Notes: generated by a model not told the origin, from the letters alone. 64,000 nt of DNA from JBPOFM01 sp041391925 (GCA_041391925.1 JAWKNA010000003.1:496001-560000); one strand, 5' to 3'. Shown: positions 8,641 through 18,036, numbered from the stretch's first letter. Numbers and translations: made by a program.

Positions 8641-9834
8641 ATGTTACTTTTAAAAAATAACATATTCAAAACACTGATCCAAGAAAAGGATATATCATTC
8701 TTATTGCTTGGGTTAACATTGTTCCTATTGCCTTTTTCTATAAATCTAAGCACGTTTACCCTAATTCTCTCCTTGGCCTTTAAGTTTGTCCAAGTCTTTG
8801 TTTTTGATTTTAGAGTATTTAGGACAAAAGCCCTAAAGGCCTCCGCATGCATCGGATTTGTCTTTTTTGCTTACATGATTTTACTTTCAATCCTCCAAAC
8901 CGGCTTAAGTCATACCATTGACATGTTTGGAAAGCAATTTCAGCATTGGATGCTATTGTTTTTAGTGCCGATGCTATTGCGCGAACGAAATATAAATACA
9001 ATACTTATAAAGGTCTTTTTTTTGGGACTTTGCATTTCAATCTGTTATGTGTTTGCTCTTTCATATATTAATGGCAATACTCTTGACCAAGACTCTTTTG
9101 AAAGTATCATTGATATTCACCACACCTATTTGTCCGTTTTTTTGTTGTTCATCATCAATCATGTCCTTATAAAACTGATTAAAAACCAGAACAACCTTTC
9201 TATACCCCAAGTCATTGTGCAAGTTGCAATTATATCAGGAGCCTTTTGGCTCATTTATCTGGTTGACAGCAAAGTTTCAATCATCCTTTTTGTCGTACTC
9301 TTTATCATACATGTGTTCCCCGAACTTTCCAAAGAAAACGCCGTAAAATATTTGTTGATTTTTCTGACTATTTTGGCAGCGTTTTATGTTTTTAACCACA
9401 AGTTGAAGACAAGTTATGAAACCGCACTGGATTTCAGGCTTCAGATATGGGATGCCTCGGTCGAAAATATTGAAAGCCATCCCTTTTTTGGAAATTTACA
9501 CGCTTCAGAAAAAGAACTGCTTAACTATCAACATTATCTAAATGGTAAATATTATTATTTGGATAGGGATTTAAACAGTCACAATCAATATTTATCGATT
9601 TTGTTAAAATATGGCGTTTTTGGGTTTATGATACTTTCTTCTTACTGTGTACTTTTGTTTAAAAACACGAACCCTAAGACCGGTAAAATTGTGATGAGGG
9701 AAACCATAGGCTTTCTTGCCATCGTGCTATTGGTTTTCTATATCGAAAATGTATTGGATAGACATCATGGTATAGTGTTTTTTACTGTTTTTTATAATTA
9801 TTATCTGGTGGCTGTTGAAAATGCTGAAATATAA
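8641..9834 (+). CDS. O-antigen ligase/polymerase family membrane protein
   Basis: This 397-residue protein has about ten to twelve hydrophobic helices. It contains a large loop with DFRLQIWDASVENIESHPFFGN followed by SHNQYLSILLKYGVFGF, which matches the Wzy_C-type core of the O-antigen ligase superfamily (His and Gly motifs just before the last helices). It begins one base after the WecG-type gene, so the two are coupled. With the other Wzy-like protein at 4721, one may polymerise the repeat unit and the other ligate the finished chain, but sequence alone does not say which. It overlaps the next gene by 14 bases. Confidence 0.82.
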   Translation: MLLLKNNIFKTLIQEKDISFLLLGLTLFLLPFSINLSTFTLILSLAFKFVQVFVFDFRVFRTKALKASACIGFVFFAYMILLSILQTGLSHTIDMFGKQFQHWMLLFLVPMLLRERNINTILIKVFFLGLCISICYVFALSYINGNTLDQDSFESIIDIHHTYLSVFLLFIINHVLIKLIKNQNNLSIPQVIVQVAIISGAFWLIYLVDSKVSIILFVVLFIIHVFPELSKENAVKYLLIFLTILAAFYVFNHKLKTSYETALDFRLQIWDASVENIESHPFFGNLHASEKELLNYQHYLNGKYYYLDRDLNSHNQYLSILLKYGVFGFMILSSYCVLLFKNTNPKTGKIVMRETIGFLAIVLLVFYIENVLDRHHGIVFFTVFYNYYLVAVENAEI

Positions 9835-10726
9835 AATATCCATATCTGTTCTATTCTTTCCATTGATGTTGCTGGCTCAAGATATTGTAAAGAATTCCAA
9901 TTATAGCCTTCGGGATTTCATCATCAAGAATGACTCGTTGTATTATCTGGAACACACAGAATTACGCTTATTTGATTTTAAGAACAATACAAACCTCAAT
10001 TGCTTTGTGGGTGGATTTGGCTTGGAATTTTACGAACTAAGCGATTCCGAAATTCTTACTGTTGCCAATGAATTGGTCAAAAACGTCTCTTCATTTCGGT
10101 TTTATGATAAGAAATCAAACACAATTACCGAATCATTTTTTTACAAAAAAGGCAAGGTTATCGATTTTGCCAAAATTCCCGAACTGAATGTCTTCGCCTT
10201 TAGTGCCACTAACAAAAAGATAATATTTATAAATTTTGATGACCGTAAAAACTTAAAAAAAATCATTGAAATAAAATTGGATGCATTCAGCAGACGATTG
10301 GTTTTTAAAAACAAGGAGCTGTTCTATTGCACCGATAGTGGCAAGATTTTTAGGTACAGTATGAATGATTATAAAAATGAATTGATTTACAAAACCAATG
10401 CAATACTCACAGATTTTAATTTTATTGATGACAATCTTGTATATTCGACTATTGATGGCGATATTGTCAAAGTGGATTTAAAGTCAAAAAAGGAACAAAA
10501 ACTAAAATTAACCAATAATTTTGTTTTAAATTCTTTAAGACATGATGGCAATTTAATCTGTGGAAGCTGGAAAGGAACTATTTATGTCATTGACCTTGAA
10601 GAATTCAAGGTAGCAAAGGAGTTCAATTACCACGAGGCCGCAGTGCTCAAAATTTCATACTATAAAGATTCTATCTTTTATTCCAGCAGTATAGACAAAA
10701 CAATTAAAAAATGGATAATTAAATAA
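9821..10726 (+). CDS. Secreted WD40-like beta-propeller protein, unknown role
   Basis: This 301-residue protein has a signal peptide (KYKISISVLFFPLMLLAQ, probable cleavage just before the Gln) and a mature part made of repeated beta-strand units. The last units resemble WD40 blades: a GSWKGTIYVIDL stretch and a closing AVLKISYYKDSIFYSSS-IDKTIKKW segment. Beta-propellers usually act as binding scaffolds; no catalytic residues can be named. The ATG at 9821 is preferred over the TTG at 9815. It overlaps the ligase-like gene by 14 bases and ends 7 bases before ugd, so it belongs to the polysaccharide operon. A periplasmic or surface role tied to the glycan is inferred from context only. Confidence 0.75.
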   Translation: MLKYKISISVLFFPLMLLAQDIVKNSNYSLRDFIIKNDSLYYLEHTELRLFDFKNNTNLNCFVGGFGLEFYELSDSEILTVANELVKNVSSFRFYDKKSNTITESFFYKKGKVIDFAKIPELNVFAFSATNKKIIFINFDDRKNLKKIIEIKLDAFSRRLVFKNKELFYCTDSGKIFRYSMNDYKNELIYKTNAILTDFNFIDDNLVYSTIDGDIVKVDLKSKKEQKLKLTNNFVLNSLRHDGNLICGSWKGTIYVIDLEEFKVAKEFNYHEAAVLKISYYKDSIFYSSSIDKTIKKWIIK

Positions 10727-10733
10727 AAATTGA

Positions 10734-12050
10734 ATGAGAATATCAGTAATTGGAACAGGTTACGTAGGATTGGTTACAGGAACTTGTTTAGCAGAAACAG
10801 GAAATGATGTGCTTTGTATCGATATCGATGAAAACAAAGTAAAAAAAATGCAAAGCGGTGAAGTCCCTATCTACGAACCACATTTGGACGTACTGTTTGA
10901 AAGAAATATTAAAGCCAACCGCCTAAAGTTCTCTACCTCACTCGAAGAGGGGCTGAACCATGGCGAAATCATATTTTTAGCACTTCCAACACCAGAGGAC
11001 GAAGACGGATCGGCAGACCTCTCTTATGTGCTTGGAGCCGCAAAAGATATTGGCAGATTAATAAAAGACTATAAAGTCATTGTGGACAAAAGCACAGTAC
11101 CCGTGGGAACAGCCGAACGTGTCAAGGATACCATTTCCAATGAGACCAATGTGGAATTTGACGTGGTGTCTAATCCAGAATTCTTAAGGGAAGGCTTTGC
11201 AGTGGATGATTTTCTAAAACCTGAACGAATAGTTATAGGCTCCAGTTCCGAACGCGCCTCTATGCTCATGGAAAAACTCTACAAGCCCTTTGTTAGATCG
11301 GGTAATCCAATCATTTTCATGGACGAAAAATCGGCTGAGTTGACAAAATACGCAGCCAATTCCTTTTTGGCGACAAAAATCACGTTCATGAACGAGATTG
11401 CCAATTTCTGCGAACTGGTTGGAGCTGATGTCGATAAAGTCCGTGCTGGTATGGGTACCGACTCTCGCATTGGTAAGCGGTTCTTGTTTCCCGGAATTGG
11501 TTATGGAGGCTCTTGCTTTCCCAAGGATGTAAAGGCTCTGCACAAATCCGGAAAGGACAGTGGTTATCACTTCGGGATTTTGGATTCGGTTATCAAAATC
11601 AATGACCTTCAAAAGAAAATCCTGGTTCCTCGCATACAAGCTCATTTTAATAACAATCTAAAAGGAAAAACATTCGCGATTTGGGGATTGGCATTCAAAC
11701 CCGAAACCGATGACATTCGGGAAGCACCGGCTCTATATATGATTGATGAATTGCTGGCAAAGGGAGCAAAGCTCAAAGTGTTTGACCCAGAAGCGATGAC
11801 CAATGTCAAACGAAAATATGGAGACAAACTCAATTACGCATCCAATATGTACGACGCAACAGCCGCTGCAGATGCATTGATTATATGCACGGAATGGAGT
11901 ATTTTTAGAACACCGAATTTCACAAAATTGAAAAATGAAATGAATGGCTCAGTCATTTTTGACGGTCGAAATCTTTATGACACAGAAGATATTAAAAATG
12001 AAGGATTTAATTACATTTCCATTGGAAGAAAATCGATAAAAAATGGCTAA
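10734..12050 (+). CDS. ugd: UDP-glucose 6-dehydrogenase
   Basis: This 438-residue enzyme oxidises UDP-glucose twice with NAD+ to UDP-glucuronate in the cytoplasm. The N-terminal Rossmann motif is GTGYVG at residues 7-12. The catalytic Cys is near 261 in GYGGSCFPKD. The middle has NPEFLREGFAVDDF, and the C-terminal domain has WGLAFKPETDDIREAP, all typical of the UDP-glucose/GDP-mannose dehydrogenase family. Length is normal. Its 3' end overlaps uxs by 8 bases, and the two steps are consecutive: the UDP-glucuronate made here is the substrate of Uxs. Some of it may also go directly into the glycan as glucuronic acid. Confidence 0.97.
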   Translation: MRISVIGTGYVGLVTGTCLAETGNDVLCIDIDENKVKKMQSGEVPIYEPHLDVLFERNIKANRLKFSTSLEEGLNHGEIIFLALPTPEDEDGSADLSYVLGAAKDIGRLIKDYKVIVDKSTVPVGTAERVKDTISNETNVEFDVVSNPEFLREGFAVDDFLKPERIVIGSSSERASMLMEKLYKPFVRSGNPIIFMDEKSAELTKYAANSFLATKITFMNEIANFCELVGADVDKVRAGMGTDSRIGKRFLFPGIGYGGSCFPKDVKALHKSGKDSGYHFGILDSVIKINDLQKKILVPRIQAHFNNNLKGKTFAIWGLAFKPETDDIREAPALYMIDELLAKGAKLKVFDPEAMTNVKRKYGDKLNYASNMYDATAAADALIICTEWSIFRTPNFTKLKNEMNGSVIFDGRNLYDTEDIKNEGFNYISIGRKSIKNG

Positions 12051-13032
12051 AAAAGTATTGATTACGGGAGCTGCCGGTTTCTTGGGCTCACATTTGTGCG
12101 ATCGGTTCATCAATGAAGGCTTTGAAGTGATTGGAATGGACAATTTCATCACTGGAGATGCCAAAAACATCAGTCATCTAACACCGCACCCCAACTTTAT
12201 GTTTGTAGAGCACGATGTCACGCAATATATAAACATAGAAGGTCCTCTCGACTATGTATTGCATTTTGCTTCACCAGCAAGCCCTATCGATTATTTAAAA
12301 ATCCCCATTCAAACCTTAAAAGTGGGTTCCTTGGGCACACATAATCTTTTGGGATTGGCAAAAGCTAAAAAGGCAAGATTGCTCATCGCTTCCACATCCG
12401 AAGTGTATGGCGACCCATTGGTACACCCACAAACCGAAAACTATTACGGCAACGTCAACACCATAGGACCACGAGGCGTATACGACGAGGCCAAACGTTT
12501 TCAGGAATCAATTACGATGGCATACCATCGTTTCCATGGTCTAGAAACCAGAATTGTCAGGATTTTTAATACTTATGGACCAAGAATGCGTCTGAATGAT
12601 GGACGTGTCATCCCAGCATTCATGGGCCAGGCCTTGAGAGGGGAAGATATTACCATATTTGGCGATGGGTCACAGACACGTTCATTTTGTTATGTGGATG
12701 ATCAGGTGGATGGGATATTCAAATTGTTGTTTAGCGATTATTCTTATCCTGTAAATATTGGAAATCCACATGAAATTTCAATTAAAGATTTTGCTGAAGA
12801 AATAATCAAATTAACAGGAACTGACCAGAAAATCATTTACAAACCCTTGCCAATTGATGACCCAATGCAAAGACAGCCAGATATCAGTTTGGCAAAAAAA
12901 TTATTGAAATGGGAACCAAAGGTGGATAGAGCTGAAGGGATGAAAATTACCTTCGATTATTTTAAGAGCCTTTCGGACGAAGAACTTTACCGAAGTGAGC
13001 ATAAAGATTTTGTAAAACATATAAAGAGATAG
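12043..13032 (+). CDS. uxs: UDP-glucuronate decarboxylase (UDP-xylose synthase)
   Basis: This 329-residue extended short-chain dehydrogenase has the NAD-binding motif GAAGFLGSH at about residues 9-17, a STSEVYGDP segment carrying the catalytic Ser/Thr, and the YDEAK active-site Tyr and Lys near 149-153. The segments FASPASPIDY and GPRGVYDEAKR are typical of UDP-glucuronate decarboxylases rather than 4-epimerases. It would convert UDP-glucuronate to UDP-xylose. It overlaps ugd by 8 bases and is followed one base later by the priming transferase. Together they predict xylose, and perhaps glucuronate, in the polysaccharide. Confidence 0.93.
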   Translation: MAKKVLITGAAGFLGSHLCDRFINEGFEVIGMDNFITGDAKNISHLTPHPNFMFVEHDVTQYINIEGPLDYVLHFASPASPIDYLKIPIQTLKVGSLGTHNLLGLAKAKKARLLIASTSEVYGDPLVHPQTENYYGNVNTIGPRGVYDEAKRFQESITMAYHRFHGLETRIVRIFNTYGPRMRLNDGRVIPAFMGQALRGEDITIFGDGSQTRSFCYVDDQVDGIFKLLFSDYSYPVNIGNPHEISIKDFAEEIIKLTGTDQKIIYKPLPIDDPMQRQPDISLAKKLLKWEPKVDRAEGMKITFDYFKSLSDEELYRSEHKDFVKHIKR

Positions 13033-13033
13033 G

Positions 13034-14392
13034 TTGAGCTTATTCAAACAAGGACGGTATTCAGGGTATTTAAGACCTATATCATACTTAATTGATTTAA
13101 GTATCATCAATGGTTTGGCAATCCTATATTATTTCAAGAATATCGACGCTGTTTTGTTCGTTGGCTTTTTTTCTACAGCATGGATTATTTTATCAATTTT
13201 CTCTAAATTTTATGAGGTTTACAGATTTACCAGGGAAGTCACGATTTTTTCATTGACTATCCGTCAGATGGTCTTGTTTACATTGATTATGTTTGCTTTT
13301 GTTGGGTATAATCACGATCTTGACGTTTATCCATTGACCATCCTAAAGTATGTCCTGGTGGCTTTTTTTGGAATTGCTGTTTTTAAGTTTGCACTATATT
13401 ATTTGCTTCAAAAGTATCGTACATCCTTTGGTGGCAACTACAGAAAAACAGTCATCTTTGGAGCCAACAAAAAAACGTTGGCGCTTCAGGATTTTTTTAA
13501 CAAGAATCCAGAATATGGTTATATTCACAAAAAAACTTTCAATTTTAGAGAGAGAAGGGAAATGAGTCTTTCGGAATGTTTTAACTATATTCTCAAAGAG
13601 AATGTTGATGAAATATACTGCTCCATTTCAGAATTGACCAATAGCCAAATCAACGACATATCTGATTTTGCCGACAACAATCTGAAAATTTTAAAATTCC
13701 TTCCCGACAATAAAGAAATCTATTCCAAAAAATTAAAGTACGAATATTATGATTACATCCCCATACTCTCATTAAGAAATATCCCTCTTGAAGATTCTAT
13801 CAATACAGTCCTGAAGCGTTCTTTTGACATCGTATTTTCAAGTTTGATTGTGGTTTTTATTTTGTCTTGGTTGACTCCAATCATTGCTGTTTTAATTAAG
13901 CTAGAATCTAAAGGCCCAGTTTTTTTCAAGCAATCACGCAATGGGTTCAATTACAAAGAATTTGATTGTTACAAATTTCGCTCCATGATGCCAAACCAAG
14001 ATGCACATTTATATCAGGCCACAAGAGGAGATCAACGGGTTACAAAAATCGGAAAGTTTATTCGCAAAACCAGTATTGACGAACTGCCGCAATTTTTTAA
14101 TGTATTGTTTGGGGATATGTCTGTAGTTGGCCCGCGTCCTCATATGGTCAGTCACACAAATATTTATGCCAAACGAATTGATAAATTCATGGTTCGACAT
14201 TTTGTAAAGCCGGGTATCACTGGGTTGGCACAGATAAGTGGTTTTAGAGGCGAAATAGAATCGGACAAGGATATTATCGGTCGTGTGAAGTATGATATTT
14301 TTTATATCGAAAACTGGTCTTTACTTCTAGATATTAGGATTATCATCAGAACATTCCTAAATGCCGTTAAAGGTGAAGACAAAGCATATTAA
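13034..14392 (+). CDS. Undecaprenyl-phosphate sugar phosphotransferase (WcaJ/PglC-like priming enzyme)
   Basis: This 452-residue membrane protein is of the polyprenyl glycosylphosphotransferase family. N-terminal hydrophobic helices and a CoA-binding-like Rossmann middle (KTVIFGANKKTLALQDF) precede the catalytic domain: KRSFDIVFSS, a re-entrant membrane helix, KLESKGPVFFKQSRNG, YKFRSM, TSIDELPQFFNVLFGDMSVVGPRPHM. It transfers a sugar-1-phosphate from a UDP-sugar to undecaprenyl phosphate and so starts the repeat unit. The start is a TTG one base after uxs. Its stop overlaps the convergent minus-strand gene by 4 bases, so the plus-strand polysaccharide transcript ends here. Confidence 0.93.
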   Translation: MSLFKQGRYSGYLRPISYLIDLSIINGLAILYYFKNIDAVLFVGFFSTAWIILSIFSKFYEVYRFTREVTIFSLTIRQMVLFTLIMFAFVGYNHDLDVYPLTILKYVLVAFFGIAVFKFALYYLLQKYRTSFGGNYRKTVIFGANKKTLALQDFFNKNPEYGYIHKKTFNFRERREMSLSECFNYILKENVDEIYCSISELTNSQINDISDFADNNLKILKFLPDNKEIYSKKLKYEYYDYIPILSLRNIPLEDSINTVLKRSFDIVFSSLIVVFILSWLTPIIAVLIKLESKGPVFFKQSRNGFNYKEFDCYKFRSMMPNQDAHLYQATRGDQRVTKIGKFIRKTSIDELPQFFNVLFGDMSVVGPRPHMVSHTNIYAKRIDKFMVRHFVKPGITGLAQISGFRGEIESDKDIIGRVKYDIFYIENWSLLLDIRIIIRTFLNAVKGEDKAY

Positions 14393-15555
14393 ATCATTTT
14401 GATAAGGCTATTCAACTGGTTTTCAAAATTAAAATGCGTATTAGCCACTTGTTGTATCTGTTTCCTTTTTTCATTGCTTAAATCAGATTTTTCAATGGTG
14501 GAAATCACCTGGTTCAAATCTTCATAGTTTCCAGCTTTTGCGACCCAACCTAGTTGATGGGTTTTAATAATCGTTTCACCTTCTCCACCCCCAAAATAAA
14601 GCATAGGAAGCCCTAATTTTGCATACTCAAATATTTTTGAGGGCACTGAACCATAAATACGATTGAGTAGCGGAATGATGGTTAAATCGTACTGGCCAAG
14701 GGCTTTGTGGAGCTCTTCGCGGGCTATTTCACCATGATATGTAATTGACAGCTGTGGGTTGCTTGCGATGAAGGCTTCTATTTTTTTCTGTTCAAATCCA
14801 GACCCATATATATGTATTTCATAACCATTATAATTCAGTGATTTGCAAAGTTTATAAATACCCTGCGCAATTCCCAAGAGACCTGCATATACAATTTTAA
14901 TTTTACCCGAATCTGAGGTATTTTCAACACCCACATTAGGAGCTAGGAAATCTGGATAATTCCGATATAAAAATGTTTCTTTATTCGGAAACAATGATAA
15001 GACATGTTTTAAAATCTCATCACTTTGACCCAATACCAAATCAGCTTTTTTATAATTGAAACGTTCAATCTTTTCCAATAAAAAGTAGCTGAAATTTCTT
15101 TTCAACGCACCCAATTCCAATCCTGCTACAGGCCATAAATCACTCACATTCAAAATAAGTTGACGTTTTTTTGAACGCAAAAAAAGCATACATGTAAAAG
15201 CGACCAATAGTGGAGGGGATTGCACGATGACTCGCTTAGGGATTTTATTCCATACAAAAAACCAAATTAAACTAAAGCTGTACGATAACATTGCTATCAA
15301 TCGTAACAGTTTGTTTTTTGAGTTACTGGCATAAATCCACAATCGATGTATTAAGACTCTATTTTCTATTGATGAAGTTTTGAATTTTCCCTTATACCCT
15401 TGGAAAATCTTTCCCGTTGGGTAATTTGGCAAAGGCGTTATCACCGAAACATTGAAATGTCGCTGTGTAAGACCTTCGGCCAAATGGAAGATTCGATTGG
15501 AAGCGGCTCCAGTTTCTGGCGGAAAATAACTCGTTATAATGAGAACATCTTTCAA
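14389..15555 (-). CDS. Glycosyltransferase family 4 (WbuB-like)
   Basis: This 388-residue GT-B enzyme opens VLIITSYFPPETGAASNRIFHLAEGL, the typical start of WbuB/WcaI-type GT4 enzymes, and has the donor-binding half KIKIVYAGLLGIAQGIYKL and VPSKIFEYAKLGLPMLYFGGGEGE. A hydrophobic stretch around residues 85-110 may associate with the membrane. It is the last gene of a three-gene minus-strand block; its start overlaps the stop of wecB by 4 bases. It probably adds an N-acetylated sugar, given wecB next to it. It meets the priming transferase tail to tail with a 4-base overlap. Confidence 0.9.
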   Translation of the reverse strand: MKDVLIITSYFPPETGAASNRIFHLAEGLTQRHFNVSVITPLPNYPTGKIFQGYKGKFKTSSIENRVLIHRLWIYASNSKNKLLRLIAMLSYSFSLIWFFVWNKIPKRVIVQSPPLLVAFTCMLFLRSKKRQLILNVSDLWPVAGLELGALKRNFSYFLLEKIERFNYKKADLVLGQSDEILKHVLSLFPNKETFLYRNYPDFLAPNVGVENTSDSGKIKIVYAGLLGIAQGIYKLCKSLNYNGYEIHIYGSGFEQKKIEAFIASNPQLSITYHGEIAREELHKALGQYDLTIIPLLNRIYGSVPSKIFEYAKLGLPMLYFGGGEGETIIKTHQLGWVAKAGNYEDLNQVISTIEKSDLSNEKRKQIQQVANTHFNFENQLNSLIKMI

Positions 15556-16649
15556 CTCAAATGGTAAATTTTGACTAAATGTTCAACAATTCGTTTTGCG
15601 GCTTTTCCATCCCACAATTCGGGGATTTGTCCTTTTTTCCAATTGCCAGAAAGTAGCACTTCAAAATGTTTTTTGATTTTTTCTGGGTCGTTGCCAACCA
15701 GAACATTGGTTCCAATTTCACAGGTTTCTGGTCGTTCCGTGTTTTCTCGCAATGTGATACACGGAACATTCATTACCGTAGTTTCTTCTGTGATGCCACC
15801 GGAATCCGTCAACATGGCAAATGCATGTTTCACCAAATAATTAAATTCCAAATAGCCCAATGGCTCTACATAGTGAAGATTTTCAAAGGTCAAATTTAAA
15901 TCTTGTAAAAGTTTTTTGGTTCGTGGGTGCACAGGAAAAATAATTGGATAATCTTTCCCAAGGGTAACAATTTGCGAAATCAAGGCTTTTAATTGCTGCT
16001 CTTCATCCACATTACTTGGCCTGTGAAGTGTCATGACCATATATTTTCTTTCTTGCAGATTTAAATCGTTCCAAAGCTTAGGTTGTTTCAATCTGGATTC
16101 ATTTTTTCTAAGTGTATCAATCATCACATTGCCAACAAAAAAAATCTGGCCGTCATTAAATCCGAGCGTCTTCAAATTTTGATTGGCATAAGTTGATGTT
16201 GTAAAAAAATAATCGGTCAGGCTGTCAGTTACCATTCTGTTGATTTCTTCTGGCATACGCAAGTCTCCAGATCGGATTCCTGCCTCAACATGTGCGACTT
16301 TGACACCTTCTTTTTTCGCGACTATAGCACAGGCCATTGTTGAGGTAACATCGCCGACGACCATGACCAAATCGGTGTGATTTTGTTTTAAATCTTTTTC
16401 AAAACCAATCATGATAGCTGCAGTTTGTTCTGCATGTGTGCCGCTTTTTACATCTAAATTCACATCCGGGAAGGGAATATTAAGCTCTTCAAAAAAAGTA
16501 TCGCTCAAATTTTTATCATAGTGCTGACCAGTGTGTACTAATCGAAAATTAATATTAATTCCTTCTGCTTTCTTTGATTTTATAGCATCAATGATTGGTG
16601 CTATTTTCATAAAGTTTGGTCGTGCTCCTGCAACGATGGTAATGATCAT
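15552..16649 (-). CDS. wecB: UDP-N-acetylglucosamine 2-epimerase, non-hydrolysing
   Basis: This 365-residue cytoplasmic enzyme interconverts UDP-GlcNAc and UDP-ManNAc. It begins with IVAGARPNFMKIAPI, followed by VHTGQHYD, a HVEAGIRSGD segment with the substrate-binding His/Glu, MVMTLHRPSNVD, and LTDSGGITEET near the C-terminus, all hallmarks of WecB. Length is normal. It overlaps the PaaK/CapK-like gene upstream and the GT4 gene downstream by 4 bases each. UDP-ManNAc could be used by the WecG/TagA-type enzyme encoded at 7914 or by the GT4 beside it. This is an inference from pathway pairing. Confidence 0.96.
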   Translation of the reverse strand: MIITIVAGARPNFMKIAPIIDAIKSKKAEGININFRLVHTGQHYDKNLSDTFFEELNIPFPDVNLDVKSGTHAEQTAAIMIGFEKDLKQNHTDLVMVVGDVTSTMACAIVAKKEGVKVAHVEAGIRSGDLRMPEEINRMVTDSLTDYFFTTSTYANQNLKTLGFNDGQIFFVGNVMIDTLRKNESRLKQPKLWNDLNLQERKYMVMTLHRPSNVDEEQQLKALISQIVTLGKDYPIIFPVHPRTKKLLQDLNLTFENLHYVEPLGYLEFNYLVKHAFAMLTDSGGITEETTVMNVPCITLRENTERPETCEIGTNVLVGNDPEKIKKHFEVLLSGNWKKGQIPELWDGKAAKRIVEHLVKIYHLS

Positions 16650-18022
16650 GTGTTTTGGTTTAATAATGACGAGAATTGTTTCAATTTACCGCTTTTAGAA
16701 CGCTGTAAATGAGCTTGTCGCTCAAAGAGAATGGTCAGTCCTTTTTCTAGATAGTGTTCCATTGCGGCAGTAATGATGTTTATTTTAGAATCTGTAAGTG
16801 GCAGTCCACTCACATAGTTGATTCTAAAAGTATCTTTTTTAAGCTGTTCAATAACAAATTCCTTTACATTGCCATCATCTTCCACAATGCTTTTGGTGAT
16901 ATAATAGAATGTCAGGCCTGCCGCTTTTTTTCCGCTTGGCAAGATAGCAATATCGTTGGTTCTTCCAATCAGTTTTTCGAGAATTGGTTTTTGAGGAGTA
17001 CTTTTTTTTGATAGAATGCCAATATCTCCAATATCATATCGTATAAATGGATGCGCTTCGTTATAAAGTGAGGTTATAACAACCCTGCCTTCTTCACCAT
17101 TGGGGACTGGACAATCATCATTGTCTAAAATCTCTACAAACAAGCTTTCACTATTCACTTGCCATTGATCCTTTGGATTTTGAAATGCGATGAGGTCCAA
17201 CTCTGAGGCTCCGTATTCGTTGATAACTGGAACTCCAAAATGGGTTTCCATTAAAATTTTATCCTCATCAAACAGCATTTCTGAAGTCACGACACATGCT
17301 TTTAGACTTGGGCAAAGAGTGGTCAAAACAATTTCTTTTCGACTTAAAAATTTAGCAAACTGCACTATCGAACTCGTATAGCCATTCAAATAATCAAATG
17401 GAGTGGATTTGAATTTTTCTAGATGTTTTTCAAACGCAAGATCACTTAAATCAAATACCGAAAACCGATACCGTTTACTTAAAGCATCCTTAAAGCGTTC
17501 TTTGTAATATCCTTTTCTATCCAAAGGTATTCCATAAAATCGGGCTTGTTTGGAGGTGTTGAAATCGAGACCAAACCAATTGAATCGATCTTGAATGACA
17601 GCCCAAGTCAATGCGTGGCAAAACGTATCCTTCGCAAAAATGAATGGGTCACCTGACGACCCCGAGGTTTTATTTATATAAACATTTTTAGTGTTAAAAC
17701 CTTTGGATAATCGAGCTTTCAAAGGTTGCTGCAAATCACTCTTGGTCATCACAGGAATGGAATTCCAGTCTTCAGGATTTGCATGATTTCCAAGCGATTT
17801 ATAAAATTCATTATGGTTTAGATGATAGCGTACAATACCTTGTTTTTTATGTTCCAAATAAGATTGAAATTCCAGTTCATTTTTTTTCTGAATTGCTTGT
17901 AAAGCAGATTTTGCCTTCTGTATCGGAAAGCCATTAAGTTGTAATGAAATGTCAAATAATTTCAATGGGAATGCGGATATTTTTTGTAAAGGAAAGAAAA
18001 AAAATTCGTGATTTGGAGGCAT
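16646..18022 (-). CDS. PaaK/CapK-like adenylate-forming enzyme in the polysaccharide locus
   Basis: This protein of about 458 residues resembles phenylacetate-CoA ligase and the capsule protein CapK. It has the ATP-binding loop NKTSGSSGDPFIF, the core motif VINEYGASEL, and the C-terminal IRYDIGDIG and LIGRTNDI segments. The family adenylates a carboxylate for transfer to CoA or another acceptor. In capsule clusters its substrate is usually unknown; it may activate an acyl group that decorates the glycan. An in-frame ATG at 18046 would add 8 residues. I prefer 18022 because the longer start lies only 6 bases from the divergent purD start and leaves almost no leader. It is the first gene of the block with wecB and the GT4. 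Confidence 0.82.
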   Translation of the reverse strand: MPPNHEFFFFPLQKISAFPLKLFDISLQLNGFPIQKAKSALQAIQKKNELEFQSYLEHKKQGIVRYHLNHNEFYKSLGNHANPEDWNSIPVMTKSDLQQPLKARLSKGFNTKNVYINKTSGSSGDPFIFAKDTFCHALTWAVIQDRFNWFGLDFNTSKQARFYGIPLDRKGYYKERFKDALSKRYRFSVFDLSDLAFEKHLEKFKSTPFDYLNGYTSSIVQFAKFLSRKEIVLTTLCPSLKACVVTSEMLFDEDKILMETHFGVPVINEYGASELDLIAFQNPKDQWQVNSESLFVEILDNDDCPVPNGEEGRVVITSLYNEAHPFIRYDIGDIGILSKKSTPQKPILEKLIGRTNDIAILPSGKKAAGLTFYYITKSIVEDDGNVKEFVIEQLKKDTFRINYVSGLPLTDSKINIITAAMEHYLEKGLTILFERQAHLQRSKSGKLKQFSSLLNQNT

Positions 18023-18036
18023 AAACTTTATTTTTG
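18005..18036 (+). promoter_or_regulatory. Probable purD promoter
   Basis: A perfect Bacteroidota -7 element of the form TANNTTTG (TATTTTTG, 18029-18036) lies 16 bases before the purD ATG. The -33 element is weak: TTCG at 18005-18008, with a 20-base spacer. The site overlaps the 5' end of the divergent PaaK/CapK-like gene. Confidence 0.5.

Noticed and set aside
15571..15899. Plus-strand open frames of 77-89 codons inside wecB
   Set aside because: They are shadows of a strongly conserved gene on the other strand, with no family features.
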